DNA from: Theocolax elegans
Taxonomy: Eukaryota > Arthropoda > Insecta > Hymenoptera > Cerocephalidae
Direction of reading: 5' to 3'
DNA: 64,000 bases
Assembly: GCA_026168455.1 (NCBI GenBank)
Contig: CM047429.1
Location: 33,377,850-33,441,849, forward strand
The translations under genes and the position numbers were made by a program. How positions within the stretch are numbered: position 1 is the first letter of the stretch; every line of letters begins with the position of its first letter. The notes under the pieces are model-generated. The model ran no database searches. It was not told where the DNA came from and saw only the letters and a program-made list of their open reading frames with translations. Shown one piece after another: positions 22,996-35,384 of this stretch.

Positions 22996-24483
22996 ACTCC
23001 AAAAGTTCCGGTATATCGGGATAATGCGCAGAGTACATTCTTTGAAGGGCGCTAGCTACATTCAAGTTAATTTGCAGGTCAACTTTCTTTTTTTCAAATG
23101 AAAAATCCTTCTTTTGACTTTGGTAATAGAAAGAACAGAAAATTTTACATACAATTACCTATTGAAATACAAGGTCAAGGTGACCTCTACAAGTTAAATT
23201 AAGGTCATATTTGTACAGTCAGGTAAATCGATTAAAAATCATGCAGGATTATTTGCGGAAAAACTTCTTAAGGTTAGTCTACAATTAATTTTCGATAAGA
23301 AGTTAAATGGTGACTTATTTTATCTATGGGTTTCAATGTAATTTTAAATTCTATTTGGTTTTCTTTTTATAATGCAAGGCACCCGTATTTAATTACGACA
23401 TTTATAAGGGCGATAAATTTTACCTTAGAAAAACTTAAAACATGGCTCAGGTGCAGACTAATTATTCAGGTCTTAGAGTCATTTTATTTCAAATGCTTGT
23501 TAAATTAATAAATTATTTCTAACATGGTGAATTTAGGAATTATCGTACATCTCGTCGTACACACAAGAGTTATTGCTACGATTTGTCAAAACTGTTTACA
23601 CTTTGCTGGTTCCTGACCTGCGTTGAATCTGAATCCAGAGTACGATTTTAAAAATAAAAAAGAAATTTGTAAATCAAATAAAATCAGTTTCGATGTTTTT
23701 TATTTGTGGCATAATTTAAAAGTAAAAAATTCTCACAGTTTATAAACAATAAATAGAGACCTACTTTTGTCTGGTTTGTTTTTGCAAATGAGAGTTACAG
23801 TTTTGGTGTGAGAAAACTATTTCTGTTCTTAACGGTGAAAGGGGTAGAACTAATATCTGTAAGAGCTCACAAATGAACCTGTATGTGTTATATGCAAACT
23901 ATAAATTTTGTACTCGAAAAGTTTGCGATATGAAAAGACATCGAGAACTGTTATTAATTTTTTTTCTTAGGATTTATTATAGTTCCAAGGTTTTTGTGGT
24001 CGATTTTTCTAATCCGTCATCAGATCACACAAAAATAGTTTTAAACTAAATTTTTTAATGACTTTTAGAAGAAAATGCAATTTTTTCTAGTTCGTTTTTT
24101 ATAGGCGAATTTTATCTATACGACGGTGTAAATAGAGCTAACAAGTATTCTAATATTGTCATTAATACTTTCTAATAAAGTTAGTATGGCAATTTTTTCT
24201 CATGCATTTTGATTAATAATGGTAACTATGTATGTACGACATCACGAGTAAAATTTATGCTTGTTTTTAATTGATTTTGATTAATTATACAGTGACGAGT
24301 CAGTACAAGCATTAACCTGATAACGATGATGAACTTCTAATAGAATTACAGATACATTGTGTTAGTTCATCCATTCCATTATATAGACTTAGATACTCTA
24401 TATTTTTAACTTAAAGATCTTATTCATATACTAATTTACATAATTACTGCAAACTTATAACATTGTATCAATTTCTCTTACAG
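22996..24483. other. Intronic AT-rich sequence before the Eph exon
   Basis: No ORF of coding character or repeat was recognised. The last bases form a normal acceptor (TTTCTCTTACAG). Confidence 0.5.
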
Positions 24484-24644
24484 AGCCACCTTCAGCTCCA
24501 CAAAATCTGACAGTCAACTTCGTTGATCAATCGACTGTAATTTTATCTTGGAATGCCCCTCACTTACAAGGAGGTCGCACGGATACAACCTACAGAGTTG
24601 TGTGCGATGCTTGCAGTTCAGGAGTTAAATATATCCCCAATACT
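24484..24644 (+). CDS. Eph: Eph receptor tyrosine kinase, exon for start of first fibronectin III domain
   Basis: The exon is bounded by TTTCTCTTACAG before and GTATGT after. It starts in phase 1 and ends on a full codon (IPNT). The translation EPPSAPQNLTVNF, VILSWNAPHLQGGR and TYRVVCDACS is that of the first fibronectin type III domain of Eph receptors, including the PPSAPQ junction after the cysteine-rich region and the C-x2-C pair. Eph receptors are membrane tyrosine kinases that bind ephrins on neighbouring cells and guide axons and tissue boundaries. The frame is intact. Upstream ligand-binding exons were not found in the window. Confidence 0.9.
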
Positions 24645-24714
24645 GTATGTGTAAAATAAATTAGTCTTATTTTTATCTAAACTTGATAATTAGTTTTCTA
24701 CTTCTTATTTTCAG

Positions 24715-24979
24715 GAAATCTTTAATGACACCAAAATTACTATCACTGGATTAAATGCAGTGACAACATATCGATTTCAAGTATTTGCAGAAAATGGCGT
24801 TTCACCATTAGCTGATAAGCCTGAATATGTCGATATAACTGTCACAACCGAGGCACGAGTGCCGAACCTTGTTAGTAATGTAAGAATCACAAGCGCCAAA
24901 AGTACTGAACTGAGCATTAGTTGGGATGCACCGATTAATGACTTTGTTAATGACAATGACCTTGTTGAACGATATGAAG
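24715..24979 (+). CDS. Eph: Eph receptor tyrosine kinase, exon for end of FN3-1 and start of FN3-2
   Basis: A 70-base intron separates this from the previous exon. The acceptor is TTATTTTCAG and the donor GTAAAT follows GAAG, leaving phase 1. The translation has TITGLNAVTTYRFQVFAENG, then VPNLVSNVRIT and STELSISWDAP, finishing one FN3 domain and beginning the second. The reading frame is intact and joins the preceding exon without gain or loss. The following exon should open with the rest of a Val codon, but the next 39 kb shows only mobile DNA. The Eph kinase exons must therefore lie beyond the window, or the assembly breaks here. Confidence 0.9.
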
Positions 24980-26963
24980 GTAAATAACCTATTATTTTTT
25001 GTTAAACAATTAATTTAAACGTCTACATTGCGACGCTACTTTTCGTCGGGGAAAATCTAATTGGATTAAATTATAAACCGTCGGAGGTTCCGTCGTAGCG
25101 ACGTTAAAAATGGTTATGATATCGCCGATTTATATTTAATTGGGCGCCTGGCGATATTTAAAGTAACAGAAATAATTACTTTACAAAACTACTCGGCAAC
25201 CCGGCAAATCCTCACCTCGACTCCTCGTCACAGAGGGAATCCCGACGGCTAACCACCTTGGAACTGGCGGCTTTTAGAGTAAAGGAAGTTTATGAAATAG
25301 CACACTCGCGATTTACTAATCAATCTCAACTTAATTTATTGGAAATTTTAATAAAGCAAAATATTACAACTTCTGGCACCGACACAATTATGAACGCGAC
25401 TCGCGACCGACTCTCACACACGTGTACACGCTCTCTCACACTCCGTCCGGCGGTATTTAAGTATAAATAAATATTAATAATTCGGCCGCCCGTCGGGCTA
25501 ACCGTAAATCTTACTCGCCTAATTAATCTTTCTCAGCTCCAGTACCGCTCTCTTCACACCTCGACTAACAACTCTACTCAACTAACAACTATACTCTACC
25601 AAAAATGGCTACTTTACTCAAAAAATACTACTGCTTAATAAGTACAATTGCCTCGTCGGACGATCAGGTAGCGAATCCTCGAGACCGGCTTCTTCATCCG
25701 GCTCGCGGCGTGGCTTGATCCCCAAAATTAAGGATTTTCCTCCCCACCCTATCGCTATCCTTCTCTATCCTATTCTACTCGTTATCTACCGGCGTTGATT
25801 AGGGTGGTTGATTGCGTGATCGATACGCGTAGTCAGCCTTGATCTTATTTCCGTCAAGGCCGATTATCCAATAATAGTGGTTTACGTCACCACCAACCTG
25901 TTAATTATTGGGTCGATCACGCAGCCAATTATCCCTGACACTCGGAAGGCGCGCATTACAAATAATTTATTACCATATCGGTAACCCAGTCGGCGCTGCC
26001 GCCCCGTGCCTACCGGCTATATAATTAATACTAACTATCCCGACACACTCACACAACAATTAAAATTTAATTCATTTCAGTAACTATTTACAACTATATA
26101 CATACTTTAAAATTATTACGAATCGCCCCAAACTCTACCGACGGATCTACCTATTTTTATTTAATTAACGACTACGCAACGTGATTAAAATAATATAATT
26201 AGTTAGGTGTGCGCGCACCGTATATATCTATATATATATATATTCTATTGTGCCGCGGTATACCTTCGCACGCATACATTAGGTATACCGCGACTCCTAC
26301 TCTACTCGCGCGCTCCCACCCATAATCCCACTCACGGTCGCTCACTTGAGCTCTTCGCGCGCGCAACACTCTCGCTGCTCGAGTGATTCCCCCCTTCTCG
26401 CGCACCTCGCCTAGTGCCGCACGATCGTCGCCGTCGGTGCCACGTTCGCCGGTATACGTGTGTAAGGTGGGGGAGCACCCTGGCTCTCCCGACTAGTCGT
26501 ACGGAGTTCGGGCGTGCGCGCACCCATGCGCCATCTCAGCCGTCGTCGTCTGCTGAGCACGTGTGACGGTTGAGGTTAGGACGCCGCCTAACCTCCCGTC
26601 TTGTTGACATCAGTAGCGGATTCGCCAGGTATCGTGAGACGACCTGGGCTCGATACCTCTCGGCCGTGGTCTGGGTCGAGATCCGCGTACTACCGTCGGG
26701 TATCGGTCGCGTCGTCTCTCGGCTCCGTCGCTAAAACATACCCATACCGTGGGTATCAGTGTTTATTTTAAAGTGCATCGGTGCACTTCGGTCCGCCAGC
26801 GAGGGATTCACTACCTGTGACGCGATCGTGAACTATTATAAAGTAAAATTATGCTTGCACATGACTTGTAAATATAAGCCATGTGCATGTACTTGTGCGT
26901 TGTACACTTTACAACGTCACAACATAATAAAAGTAAATAATTATGTGAAAGTTTATATAATTA
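24980..26963. other. GC-richer non-coding stretch, possibly LTR-derived
   Basis: About 2 kb has no supported gene. Small inverted pairs occur (25807-25826 with 25911-25931; 26253-26263 with 26281-26291). Composition rises well above the AT-rich surroundings between 26280 and 26750, as in insect LTRs and leaders, but no paired ends or primer site were found. Confidence 0.35.
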
Positions 26964-26978
26964 TGTGTGTGTGTGTGT
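26964..26978. repeat. TG-dinucleotide tract at LINE 3' end
   Basis: On the minus strand the LINE sequence ends GGGTGGAGG-type UTR and then runs into AC repeats. R1-clade families such as Waldo and Mino are known to target AC repeats. Confidence 0.6.
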
Positions 26979-26979
26979 G

Positions 26980-27515
26980 TTTCTGTTGGGTGGAGGGGAA
27001 AAAATGCATTTACGCACGACGTGTGGGACTCGCCCGTGCTGCACCGCACTACACAGGAATACCCACTAAAAAAACCCCTGCCAGATCACACAGGCAAGGT
27101 TTCTCCATTTGACTGTTACTCCCCCACCCCGGGAACTGCCGTGCGGGTTTACTTTGGGGGGATGGGGGAGGTAGTCATGCCCTATCTGAGCCGTTGCAGC
27201 TTATTATGCCCTCGGGTCTCAGGCGGCCGTTCCAATACTCCTAGAATTGTTGGCATTCTTCCAAGAAGTTTGGGCAATGGAAGAGAACGTGTTTCACGTT
27301 TTCGTCCACTTCAGAACATGTTGGGCACTCCGCGCTCTCACACACTTAAATGCGGCACATGTGAGCACCTGAGTGAGATGGAAGGTAACGAAGCCTCCCT
27401 GCTCAACCATCAGGCGATATAAGGGATGACGCGGCATGTCCAGGGACCCTCGCTGGCTGAATTCCACCGTCGCTGCCATTGCCGATTGGTACTGACGGTC
27501 TATCTGGGGCCCCAA
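26980..27515 (-). pseudogene. R1-clade LINE copy B, ORF2 C-terminus and 3' UTR
   Basis: On the minus strand, TDRQYQSAMAATVEFS and VTFHLTQVLT are followed, in another frame, by a finger-like CPTCSEVDENVKHVLFHC near 27290, the standard end of R1-clade ORF2. A stop lies soon after (about 27245) and at least two frame changes are needed. The rest, to 26980, is 3' UTR. Since ORF1 of the same orientation lies only about 100 bases upstream, the endonuclease and RT have been deleted. Confidence 0.7.
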
Positions 27516-27639
27516 CTCTGATCTTCCGCTTTTTCTGCACGCGTCGCTCCACGGTATATTTTAGCTCTATCGAATGCTATAAGGTTGATGGGGGGTAATC
27601 CAGCGACCACCGAGGGCGATGTCTGATACAGCGCGGTAG

Positions 27640-28260
27640 GCTCAAGCCACGCGTAGCGTGGTGGCCCTGCAGGTCTTATGACACCTATAGCACCGCGAGG
27701 ACCCTTCTCGCAGCCGAACTCTGCAGTTGCCCCAACCAATTTTAATTTTTAATGTCAGGGGGCACCACCTTTGGCCCGATCCTTGCCGCGGTTACCTCCT
27801 GTATTGTCGTGTTGCCCTTGATGGAAATGGACTCTCTGTGAAACAGCAGCTGAACTTCCGCTGACCTACTTGGTGTGGATGAGACCACCGTCTTCAGGTC
27901 AGATGTTCCAGCATCCGACAGCACCAGTACAAGGAGAAGTTCCCCAGCCCTGTTGCGCCTGATGCGGATGACCCTGTCTCCCAAATTTTGGAGGTCCGGT
28001 GCGGCCTTAATCGTCCGAAGGATGTCAGCATATGAGCCCCCGTTTGACGGTTTGATCTTGATAGCATTTGGGCGTGGGGGTCTCACTTCGGTCTTGGCCC
28101 TTGTGCTAGCCTCCTTCTGTTGCTGCTGCTGCAGTTGGCTACTGGTTTTCTTCTTTTGGCCCTTTTTTTTTACTTCTGTGGCCCTGTCAGAGGCTTTTGA
28201 GCCTGTGTGATGGCATCTGCTTTTTTTTCTTCGCCTATAGAGGTCATGGCGGCGTTGACG
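27640..28260 (-). pseudogene. R1-clade LINE copy B, ORF1 (gag-like) remnant
   Basis: The minus frame contains PRPNAIKIKPSNGGSYADIL, NLGDRVIRIRRNRAGELLL and IQEVTAARIGPKVVP, the RRM-like middle of R1-clade ORF1. The knuckle region CRVRLREGSSRCYRCHK follows after a one-base frame change near 27735 and soon ends at TGA. A Gln-rich, Lys-rich linker precedes the domain. ORF1 proteins coat the LINE RNA. The reading frame of the 221-residue ORF runs upstream to 28407, but its first part is out-of-frame linker of copy A. Confidence 0.7.
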
Positions 28261-29227
28261 GTTCATGTTCCTCCGTGTTTTTAGGAACATTCTGGTTAAA
28301 GATGGAGGAGGTTTGTAGACACTCACGGCATATTTTTGCGATATTCTCATTTTATTAGTAAACAGATGGACGGCCACGGGGGATGGATTTTCCGGCCATA
28401 GAGACATCGTAATACGCTGTTATGGCACGTGTGAGTTCCTCGGCTCGTTCTTCAGATGTTTCTTTGACAGCAATTTCTGCAATAGAGCAGAGGAATATTT
28501 CCCGGTTGAAGGTAGACGGTACCCGTCTCTTATATTGGAAGCTTTTGTTACGACCTGCTGTCCTGTTAGTCGTCGTTTGGATCTGGTACACAAGAGCTTA
28601 ATGGTCGCTCCCCGTGTAACGATCACTAACTTTCCAGGTAAACCCTCCCTTCATTAATCTAGGATTGATGAAGGTTAGATCTATTATAAATGACCCCCCC
28701 CCCCCCGCCTTGGTAAAAATGGGAGTCGTTCCGGTGTTAACAATCTCTAACTTCAATATCCCAAAGATCTGGAGGAGTGTATGACCACGAGTGTTTGTTT
28801 TCGTACAGCCCCATTCTGTCGCCCAAATATTAAAATCCCATCCGATGACTAATGGCGATCGGGAGGACCTCGCACTGGTAACGATGGTATCAAGGTATCC
28901 CAGAAAGTCGTCGATGTTGTCATTGGGTGGGAGGTAGCAACTGTATATTCGCATATCTGCCACCTCCATCCAGGTAAAATTTGGGAGAGGAGTGGCCATT
29001 TGTCCGGATACATGCAGATTTCCACATACCCAAATGGCCGCTCTGCCAGTGGCATCACTCATCCAATTTGATTCAGTGGGATCCCTGTACTCCTCACTGA
29101 CGATGATAATGTCAGCCTGCTCTTTTCTGACCAACAGTGGTTTAGCTTGATTTGTAGCACCCAAACCATTTCTGACAGATGCTTCCATCCTAGGCGCGGT
29201 TATGTTCTTATCCGCCACGCAATCCAC
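28260..29227 (-). pseudogene. R1-clade LINE copy A, endonuclease and start of linker to RT
   Basis: The frame from 29227 shows GLGATNQAKPLL, ADIIIVSEEYRDP, VIGWDFNIWATEWGC, FIIDLTFINP and TGSDH, the endonuclease motif order of R1-clade ORF2. A TAA at 28600-28598 follows the SDH motif. The same frame then resumes with YQIQTTTNRT and runs to GRPSVY, where two adjacent TAA codons (28357-28352) stand where this clade has a Trp pair. The linker continues (NENIAKICRECLQ) before copy B begins. RT is lost. Confidence 0.8.
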
Positions 29228-30157
29228 TGCTTTGTGGCCCTCATGGCCGCACCGGAAACACTGCGATGATCGGTCGACTGCGCTTTTGCAATCCTTTGCA
29301 AAGGGACCGACCTCGTGGCATCAGTAACAGCGCGAGATTGCCTCGCGGAGCCGAACCCTGCAGTTGACCCAGCCTATCCGAAGCTTCCCATTCTGTAGCA
29401 GCTTTTTTGCTGCTAATGCGGGAAGAAAGACACTGGTCATCTGAGTGCCTCCATATGACCTTCTAAGTTTTATTTCCCAGTAGGTACTATATTTGGCCCG
29501 ATCACCGCAGAGATTGCCTCTGCCACTTCCTCCGCCGTCATGGCCTCGTCCATGTTCTTTATAATAATGAACTATTTGTGGGTCAGCATCTGGACCTCTG
29601 CTAACCCACGTAGTGTGGAGAGACCGCTGTCTCGAAATCTAGAGTTCCTACGTCAGGTCTTCCAAGTTCAATGAGCAAGTCTTCTCCTCTGGTACTCTGA
29701 TTACAGGAGACTCTTTCTCCCAGCAGCTTGAGGTTTGGTGCGGCCAGTAATTGCCGAAGGATGTCGGTGTAAGCTTGCGCTCCTGACACTTTGATCTTAA
29801 TGGCGTCGAAACGAGCTGGTTTCACGACCGCTTTATGTTTTTTGGACACATAAGGCGGCCTTTGACATCCTTGGCCTATTTCAGCTGCGTATTCCGCTGA
29901 GCCTCATTCTTTTTGCCCTTGCGCACTACCGTAGCCCAGTCAGGAACCTTTGACTGGTTTCCACCGATCTCAGAAACGGAAGACGAAGCATCTGTTGGCC
30001 CATTTTTGTTAGTGGGTTGCGTCGACCCCTTCTTCTTTTTTTCCGGGGGATGCTGAGGTGGTGAGGACCTTTCTTTCTCCACCGGCCTCCTTTGACGCTC
30101 TACAGCGCAGAAGATGGGTGACATTTGGCACATTCCATCCTTGCGCGCATCTGCCAT
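29228..30157 (-). pseudogene. R1-clade LINE copy A, ORF1 (gag-like), C-terminal two thirds
   Basis: Three successive minus-frame pieces (30157-29876, 29849-29601, about 29600-29230) carry a Lys/Pro-rich segment, FDAIKIKVSGAQAYTDIL, then two knuckles. The first is damaged (in-frame TGA, and Pro for His); the second is intact: CFRCGHEGHKAVDC. The N-terminal third is missing here. A fitting N-terminal piece lies at 38332-38859 in the same strand, so the ORF1 appears to be split by the block at 30159-38331. Confidence 0.75.
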
Positions 30158-30158
30158 T

Positions 30159-32295
30159 ATACAGGGTGATCCAGAAACATAGGTAACATATATATATATT
30201 CCGATTCAGAAAATTAATTCGAGTATAACCCCGTCGGAATTTTTAAAAAATATTAATTAGGCGAGGTGTAATTAATTTTTGAAATGGGCCAATCAGAGGC
30301 CGGATTAGGGAAGAAAGGTGAGCGGCGTTGCCGCGCGAGTCTAATGCAACAGGTCAACGAGCGAAGCGGCCGAGGCGCCTGAACATAATAGCTAATGCGT
30401 ATAGCAGAAGCGAAAATCGCGAAAGCGAATGAATCGCAAAATATATTTTACGAGATTGATTGTGTGAATAAAATGTACAATCAAGGAAATGATTTTTATT
30501 TAAGTTTGAATTAGACCGCAGACTAATAAATTCATTACTACTATTATTAATTTACTTACTAAATCTATGATACGCGTGCGTTATAAATATGAGATTATTA
30601 CAGTTTTTAATCTCATCGTATTTACATTAATTTATTGAAACCTTTATGACGGATTTTAAGACAATAAAATTTTGAATTGAATTAAGTTTTGTGTACAATA
30701 TAGCCAATAAATACGTTTACCATAAAAATATATCGCTACATATTGGAAATATATTAATTAATTTTGCAAGTATATTGGCAATAATATTGCTAGGTAAATA
30801 ATTCCTAGTCCGTGTAAAATGAAATTTAGCTCAGGCCTCAATTCTCCGTTTAAAAAACATAATGCTACCGCGAGCGCTCTCCGATGTTCGCGCACATCAA
30901 ATTTTGTGTTCGCGGAGTAAGCCCGCCGTGGGCGCTCTCCGACGTTCGCGCTCATCAAATTTTGTAATCGCGGAGTAAGCCCGCCGCGGACGCTCTCCGA
31001 CGTCCGCACTTGCAAGAGCAAACATGCTCGAAAAAAGTTACTTCGTTAAAATTACAATTCATTGTGTTTCAGACTTACTTAATAAATATTTTGGAAAACT
31101 CGTTCCAAATGTTTAGGATAATAATTGCAATAGTCTGGCTGTTGAATTGAATTGAGTGTTCAATATACAAAATGCCAATGAATAACTATCATAAATTCGC
31201 AATATATTGGTAATATATTAGCAATAATATTGCTAGTAAGTTAATTCCGAGTCCGTGTAAAATAAAATCTAGCTGAACCCTCGATAAAGTTTTATAATAG
31301 TCTGAGAATCATCTAGCTATAGTATATCTATAATATGTTTACGTTTACCAAATATTTTTAAACTGATTTTTTATAATATATTAGTATATGCTGAACAAAT
31401 CGATATCATTAAAATAAATTGGATCCATATCTTTACTAAAATCGGTATTATGAGAAATCGTGGATTTATGTCACGCATCTTAGTAATTATTCGGATGACC
31501 AAAGACAGACGTTCATTCACGTTTTCATCCACTTGAGGTAATAAAGATCATCGATTCGTCGGTAGTATTGACAATTTGGAAGACACGAAACATATTGGCG
31601 GATATATTGATAATACTTTGGTAATATGTTGGCAACATATTGGCAATATTATGAGAAATCGTGGATTTATGTCACGCATCTTAGTAATTATTCGGATGAC
31701 CAAAGACAGACGTTCATTCACGTTTTCATCCACTTGAGGTAATAAAAGATCATCGATTCGTCGGTAGTATTGACAATTTGGAAGACACGAAACATATTGG
31801 CGATATATTGATAATACTTTGGTAATATGTTGGCAACATATTGGCAACATATTGGCAATATATTGACAATACTTTGGCAACATATTGGCAATATATTGGC
31901 AACATATTGGCAACATATTGACAATACTTTGGCAACATATTGGCAATTTATTGACAATACTTTGGCAACATATTGGCAATTTATTGACAATACTTTGGCA
32001 ACATATTGGCAATATATTGATAATACAAATAATAAATACCCGCGAAAAAAAATTAAAGTTTATATGAACTTTGTATAAACTTTAGGTTTGGCTAAACTTG
32101 ATATGGGGTTGGCCAACGAGACTGAGCCGAACTTGTGCAATTGACTGTTCAAGTTTGGTGAAAGTATATCAAATGTTCAGCTGAAATTTATATAAAGTTT
32201 TTATAAAGTTTTTTTAGAATTACTGACAAATAAATTATAGTTTATACTAAGTTTAGCTGAACTCAATATTAACGTGATAGCAAGTTCAGGTTTAT
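30159..32295 (+). repeat. Repeat unit copy 1 (segments U, T, satellite, S)
   Basis: Segment U starts ACAGGGTGATCCAGAAAC and runs about 1.35 kb. Segment T, about 31440-31790, contains an internal direct duplication of about 150 bases. Then come an 11-bp satellite (31795-32035) and segment S (32035-32295). The same order returns at 32296-36200 and, inverted, at 36484-38331. No protein was recognised in U or S. U includes a CCAAT-box-like stretch (GGGCCAATCAGAGGCCGG) near 30285. Confidence 0.75.
31795..32035. repeat. 11-bp satellite, array 1
   Basis: The monomer is ATATTGGCAAC with variants ATATTGACAAT and ACTTTGGCAAC. Three different monomers often group into a 33-bp higher-order unit. Confidence 0.9.
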
Positions 32296-33898
32296 AAAGG
32301 GTGATCCAGAAACATAGGTAACATATATATATATTCCGATTCAGAAAATTAATTCGAGTATAACCCCGTCGGAATTTTTAAAAAATATTAATTAGGCGAG
32401 GCGTAATTAATTTTTGAAATGGGCCAATCAGAGGCCGGATTAGGGAAGAAAGGTGAGCGGCGTTGCCGCGCGAGACTAATGCAACAGGTCAACGAGCGAA
32501 GCGGCCGAGGCGCTTGAACATAGCTAATGCGTATAGCAGAAGCGAAGATCGCGAAAGCGAATGAATCGCAAAATATATTTTACGAGATTGATTGTATGAA
32601 TAAAATGTACAATCAAGGAAATGATTTTTATTTAAGTTTGAATTATACCGCAGATTAATAAATTCATTACTACTATTATTAATTTACTTACTAAATCTAT
32701 GATACGCGTGCGTTATAAATATGAGATTATTACAGTTTTTAATCTCATCGTATTTACATTAATTTATTGAAACCTTTACGACGAATTTTAAGACAATAAA
32801 ATTTTGAATTGAATTAAGTTTGTGTACAATATAGCCAATAAATACGTTTACCATAAAGATATATCGCTACATTTTGGAAATATATTAATTAATTTTGCAA
32901 ATATATTGGCAATAATATTGCTAGGTAAATAATTCCTAGTCCGTGTAAAATGAAATTTAGCTCAAGCCTCAATTCTCCGTTTAAAAAACATAATGCTACC
33001 GCGAGCGCTCCCGCGAGCGCTCTACATGTCAAATTTTGTGTTCGCGGAGTAAGCCCGCCGCGGGCGCTCTCCGACGTTCGCGCTCATCAAATTTTGTACT
33101 CGCGGAGTAAGCCCGTCGCGGACGCTCTCCGACGTCCGCACTGCAAGAGCAAACGTGCTCGAAAAAAGTTACTTCGTTAAAATTACAATTCATTGTGTTT
33201 CAGACTTAATAAATATTTTGGAAAAACTTGTTCCAAATGTTTAGGATAATAATTGCAATAGTCTGGCTGTTGAATTGAATTGAGTGTTCAATATACAAAA
33301 TACCAATGAATAACTACCATAAATTCGCAATATATTGGTAATATATTAGCAATAATATTGCTAGTAAGTTAATTCCGAGTCCGTGTAAAATAAAATCTAG
33401 CTGAACCCTCGATGAAGTTTTATAATAGTCTGGGAATCATCTAGCTATAGTATATCTATAATATGTTTACGTTTACCAAATATTTTTAAACTGATTTTTT
33501 ATAATATATTAGTATATGCTGAACAAATCGATATCATTAAAATTAATTGGATCATATCTTTACTAAAAATTTATGTCACGCATCTTAGTAATTATTCGGA
33601 TGACCAAAGACAGACGTTCATTCACGGTTTCATCCACTTGAGGTAATAAAAAATCATCGATTCGTCGGTAGTATTGACAATTTGGACGACACGAAACATA
33701 TTGGCGATATATTGATAATACTTTGGCAATATGTTGGCAACATATTGGCAATATATTGACAATACTTTGGCAACATATTGGCAATATATTGGCAACATAT
33801 TGGCAATATATTGACAATACTTTGGCAACATATTGGCAATATATTGGCAACATATTGGCAACATATTGGCAATATATTGATAATACAAATAATAAATA
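32296..33898 (+). repeat. Repeat unit copy 2, segments U and T with satellite array 2 (33700-33892)
   Basis: It is highly similar to copy 1 with small indels. The start lacks the first bases of U because it is joined directly to the end of S from copy 1 (GTTTATAAA then GGGTGATCC). The T segment lacks the internal duplication seen in copy 1. Confidence 0.8.
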
Positions 33899-34326
33899 CT
33901 TAACGAAATACACTTTTAACTGCAAGATTTAAGCCAGACGTTAAGCCATACTTGCGCAAACACTTTCAGACACACATACAGCCATACTAAAAGATCAACT
34001 TTTCATTCCTTGTAACTACCCTCTGTATTGGTTGGTAATAAAAGCCGACATAGGAAAAATCAACCAGTTATTTTGTTATTCTAAAATATCTGTCTTTGTT
34101 GATTGCTTTAAATCGTCTTCTCGTTCTTGCATTAGTAGCACAAACTGTGTGAGAAGTTTCATCAACCACCTAAATACAGGAGGGTAGTAATACGGAATGA
34201 AATTTGCTTTTTTATCGAGAAATAGACATTTTCATGTTATTTTCTTATCTAAAACATCTGTCCTTTGTTGATTTTTCTTAAGTTGGCTTCTCGTACCAAC
34301 CAATACAGAGGGTAGTTACAAGGAAT
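33899..34326 (+). mobile_element. Truncated MITE, left part
   Basis: It matches the left part of the MITE at 35385-35935 and begins with the same TIR (CTTAACGAAATACAC) at the same place after AATAATAAATA. It breaks at AAGGAAT and continues straight into segment T of the next unit, so a recombination joined the two. Confidence 0.8.
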
Positions 34327-35370
34327 AAAAAATCATCGATTCGTCGGTAGTATTGACAATTTGGACGACACGAAACATATTGGCGATATATTGATAATAC
34401 TTTGGCAATATGTTGGCAACATATTGGCAATATATTGACAATACTTTGGCAACATATTGGCAATATATTGGCAACATATTGGCAATATATTGACAATACT
34501 TTGGCAACATATTGGCAATATATTGGCAACATATTGGCAACATATTGGCAATATATTGACAATACTTTGGCAACATATTGGCAATATATTGACAATACTT
34601 TGGCAACATATTGGCAATATATTGACAATACTTTGGCAACATATTGGCAATATATTGACAATACTTTGGCAACATATTGGCAACATATTGGCAACATATT
34701 GGCAACATATTGGCAATATATTGATAATACTTTGGCAATATGTTGGCAACATATTGGCAATATATTGGCAACATATTGGCAATATATTGGCAACATATTG
34801 GCAATATATTGGCAACATATTGGCAATATATTGATAATACTTTGGCAATATGTTGGCAACATATTGGCAATATATTGACAATACTTTGGCAACATATTGG
34901 CAACATATTGGCAATATATTGATAATACTTTGGCAATATGTTGGCAACATATTGGCAATATATTGATAATACTTTGGCAATATGTTGGCAACATATTGGC
35001 AACATATTGGCAACATATTGGCAATATATTGATAATACTTTGGCAATATGTTGGCAACATATTGGCAACATATTGGCAATATATTGACAATACTTTGGCA
35101 ACATATTGGCAATATATTGACAATACTTTGGCAACATATTGGCAATATATTGATAATACTTTGGCAATATGTTGGCAACATATTGGCAATATATTGATAA
35201 TACTTTGGCAATATGTTGGCAACATATTGGCAACATATTGGCAATATATTGATAATACTTTGGCAATATGTTGGCAACATATTGGCAATATATTGGCAAC
35301 ATATTGGCAATATATTGACAATACTTTGGCAACATATTGGCAATATATCATATTGGCAATATATTGATAA
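34327..35370. repeat. 11-bp satellite, array 3 (largest), preceded by segment T remnant
   Basis: Nearly 1 kb of 11-bp monomers (34383-35370) forms a dominant 33-bp higher-order unit. Because 33 is divisible by 3, all frames stay open, giving mirror ORFs up to 377 codons with an 11-residue period such as ANMLPICCQYI. There is no sign of selection on protein. Confidence 0.93.
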
Positions 35371-35384
35371 TACAAATAATAATA

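Noticed and set aside
33700..35370. Regular short repeats resembling a CRISPR array
   Set aside because: Units are contiguous 11-mers without unique spacers, in an insect genome.
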